Part shown: positions 5,172 through 6,584 of the stretch, piece by piece
How the letters are laid out: each line of letters opens with the position of its first letter
How positions within the stretch are numbered: position 1 is the stretch's first letter
The notes under the pieces: model-generated
Database searches by the model: none
Seen by the model: only the letters and a program-made list of their open reading frames with translations
What the model was told of the DNA's origin: nothing
From: Planctomycetota bacterium
GTDB lineage: Bacteria; Planctomycetota; PLA2; JAEUHO01
Length of the DNA stretch: 6,584 bases
Direction: 5' to 3'
NCBI GenBank assembly: GCA_026647295.1
Contig: JAPKHB010000222.1
Coordinates: 1 to 6,584, forward strand
Position numbers and translations under genes: made by a program

Positions 5172-6584
5172 TCACTCAAGTCGCAGCGTCACGGGGGTGG
5201 GCGTCTGCGTCGAGGTCACCTCCACGTCGATGTGACCCTTGCCCACCCCGGGAAGCCGCGCCGCCAACGTGAATCGCCCCAGAGGCAGCCGCAGGAGGGG
5301 CGCCGCAGCGTGCGACTCGGGTGCCGCCGACACCACGTGCACCATGTCCCACATCGATGCTTGGTGACGCTGCCGTCCGCCAGCACGCAGTTCCAGGTCG
5401 TACCCCCGGACCGGCTGTCCCTTGGCGTCGAGGACGGTCAGTGCGATCACCCCGCCGTCGAGTTCCAGGGTCGCCTCCCGTTGGCCCCGCGAGGAATCGT
5501 GGTCCAGTTCGAGGGCCCTTCCGGCAGGAGTCCACCACGCGTGCTCCAGGCTGGCCGCGCTCGCCAACCCCACCGGGGTGAACCTATAGCGCCCCGGGGG
5601 CAGCCACAGCACCTCGGTCGCCGCTCCGCCGACGAAGCGCAGCCGGGCCTGCGAGGCCCTGTTCCGCGCGGACCCGTCCCCGGTCGTCGGCGTGATGTCC
5701 ACGCCCAGCTCGCCGGAGTAGGGCGAGTCGTCGGAGAACCGCGCCTGGAGCTGGATCGGCTCGCGCTGCGCTCGTGTGGGGACCAGCAGCACGCGCTCCC
5801 GAACGACACCCCCCGGTTCAAGCCGTAGGTCGAGCTGCCGGGGCTCGTAGCCGACACACGCGAGGTGGACCCGGCAGATCCACGGGACAGCAGTGGGATC
5901 CGGTGCGACGTAGTCGGGGTAGAGATACAACCGCCGCCAGATCACGTGGGGGGCGCCTGGAACCGTCGCCGCGGGGGCAAACGGCCAGGAGCGCGGCACT
6001 TCGCCCCCGGCGTAGCAGTGCGGAGGAAACGCTACCGAGCAGGAGGGCCGCAGCGGGGCGACCGGCGCCTCGGTCTGCGCATCCAGCACCTCCAGGACGA
6101 ACTCCAGGGTCGGGAGCAGTTCGATCCGCAACTCCGACTCCGCCACGCCCAGTTCGTGCTGCAACGAGAGTCTGGGCACCCATCCCGGCTTCTGCGCCCA
6201 GGCAACGAGCGGAACCCCCTCCGGGATGCCCTGCACGACGAAGCGTCCCGCGCTATCGGACTGGGCCCGGGCGAGCGTCCCCCGAAACCCCGCAAAGCGC
6301 AGGCCTTCGCCGTCGCGCCGCGGGGCCGTCCCGATGCGGTTCTCGGGCGGGTGGAAGAAGACCTCCGCCCCCTCGATCGGCTGCTCGCCCAGGCCCACCA
6401 CGACACCACGAACGGTCCGGCCGCGGGTCAACTCGGCCAGGACCTCTGCCGGCGCCGGCTCGTCGGCGACCTTCTTCTGCCAAGGCACGTATCCCGCCGC
6501 CTGCACGTTGAGCCAGGGCAACGCGGTCGGGGGGTCCACGCCGGCGGCGCCGTCGGGCCCGGTGCGATCCATGCGCCCCGAGTG
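5172..6584 (-). CDS. Carboxypeptidase-regulatory-like beta-sandwich repeat protein, N-terminus beyond the window
   Basis: At least 470 residues are visible. The frame is open to the window edge (HSGR before the ATG at 6572-6570). The visible beginning already looks like the second half of a domain (T..DG...LPWLNVQAAGYVPWQKKV), so that ATG is probably internal and the real start, with any signal peptide, lies outside. Counting from that ATG, residues ~53-153 form a clear CarboxypepD_reg-type unit (VRGVVVGLGEQPIEGAEVFF ... SDSAGRFVVQGIPEG). Looser beta-rich units follow at ~157-252, ~272-332 and ~372-466, the last with GGVIALTVLDAKGQPVRGYDLELRAGG and a LPLGRFTLAARLPG turn. Cys 178, 186, 233 and 239 could pair as disulfides, in line with an extracytoplasmic location. 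Such domains are binding or structural modules without catalysis. By eye the gene is slightly less GC-rich than the + strand genes. Specific function unknown. Confidence 0.78.
   Translation of the reverse strand, partial: HSGRMDRTGPDGAAGVDPPTALPWLNVQAAGYVPWQKKVADEPAPAEVLAELTRGRTVRGVVVGLGEQPIEGAEVFFHPPENRIGTAPRRDGEGLRFAGFRGTLARAQSDSAGRFVVQGIPEGVPLVAWAQKPGWVPRLSLQHELGVAESELRIELLPTLEFVLEVLDAQTEAPVAPLRPSCSVAFPPHCYAGGEVPRSWPFAPAATVPGAPHVIWRRLYLYPDYVAPDPTAVPWICRVHLACVGYEPRQLDLRLEPGGVVRERVLLVPTRAQREPIQLQARFSDDSPYSGELGVDITPTTGDGSARNRASQARLRFVGGAATEVLWLPPGRYRFTPVGLASAASLEHAWWTPAGRALELDHDSSRGQREATLELDGGVIALTVLDAKGQPVRGYDLELRAGGRQRHQASMWDMVHVVSAAPESHAAAPLLRLPLGRFTLAARLPGVGKGHIDVEVTSTQTPTPVTLRLE

Noticed and set aside
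4934..5179. 81-codon - strand frame between the beta-sandwich and VOC genes, overlapping both ends neatly
   Set aside because: TTG start, Arg/Gly-rich product without similarity, and about a quarter of third positions are A or T, unlike the real genes here. Probably non-coding.
1..6584. CRISPR array, insertion sequence, tRNA or phage elements
   Set aside because: No regularly spaced repeats, transposase-like proteins, terminal repeats or tRNA-like folds were found on either strand.

Overview
The window is very GC-rich, with G or C at almost every third codon position in the best genes. It reads as an ordinary chromosomal segment of a free-living bacterium. A multihaem cytochrome c with a HEAT/TPR-like tail, together with a carboxypeptidase-regulatory-like (CarboxypepD_reg-type) protein, suggests a planctomycete or a comparable high-GC environmental lineage. 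This is an inference from gene content, not a marker-based assignment. No tRNA, rRNA, CRISPR array, transposase or phage gene was seen.

Layout. Three genes lie on the + strand: (1) the 3' part of a two-domain, small-laccase-like multicopper oxidase, cut off by the window start and carrying an apparent one-base frameshift near 767-774; (2) a 511-residue flavin enzyme of the nitronate monooxygenase / 2-nitropropane dioxygenase family with a TTG start; (3) an exported octahaem cytochrome c with eight CXXCH motifs followed by an alpha-helical repeat tail. Two genes lie on the - strand: (4) a PhnB-like VOC (glyoxalase-fold) protein that converges on the cytochrome gene with only 6 bases between the stops; (5) a repetitive beta-sandwich protein running off the right edge. 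The longest gene-free stretch is about 234 bases (4938-5171). It holds a candidate leaderless promoter for the VOC gene and two inverted repeats.

How the genes may work together. The three + strand genes are closely spaced (gaps of 88 and 40 bases) and could be one transcription unit of redox proteins. The copper oxidase (periplasmic in relatives) and the cytochrome could handle electrons outside the cytoplasm, while the flavin enzyme is cytoplasmic. No shared substrate is visible, so a common pathway is speculative. The most solid unusual observations are the frameshift in the copper oxidase, its two-domain architecture, the haem/HEAT/TPR fusion, the cysteine cluster of the flavin enzyme, the perfect palindrome centred on the cytochrome start codon, and the possible leaderless promoter. 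I did not find a clearly new multi-gene system.
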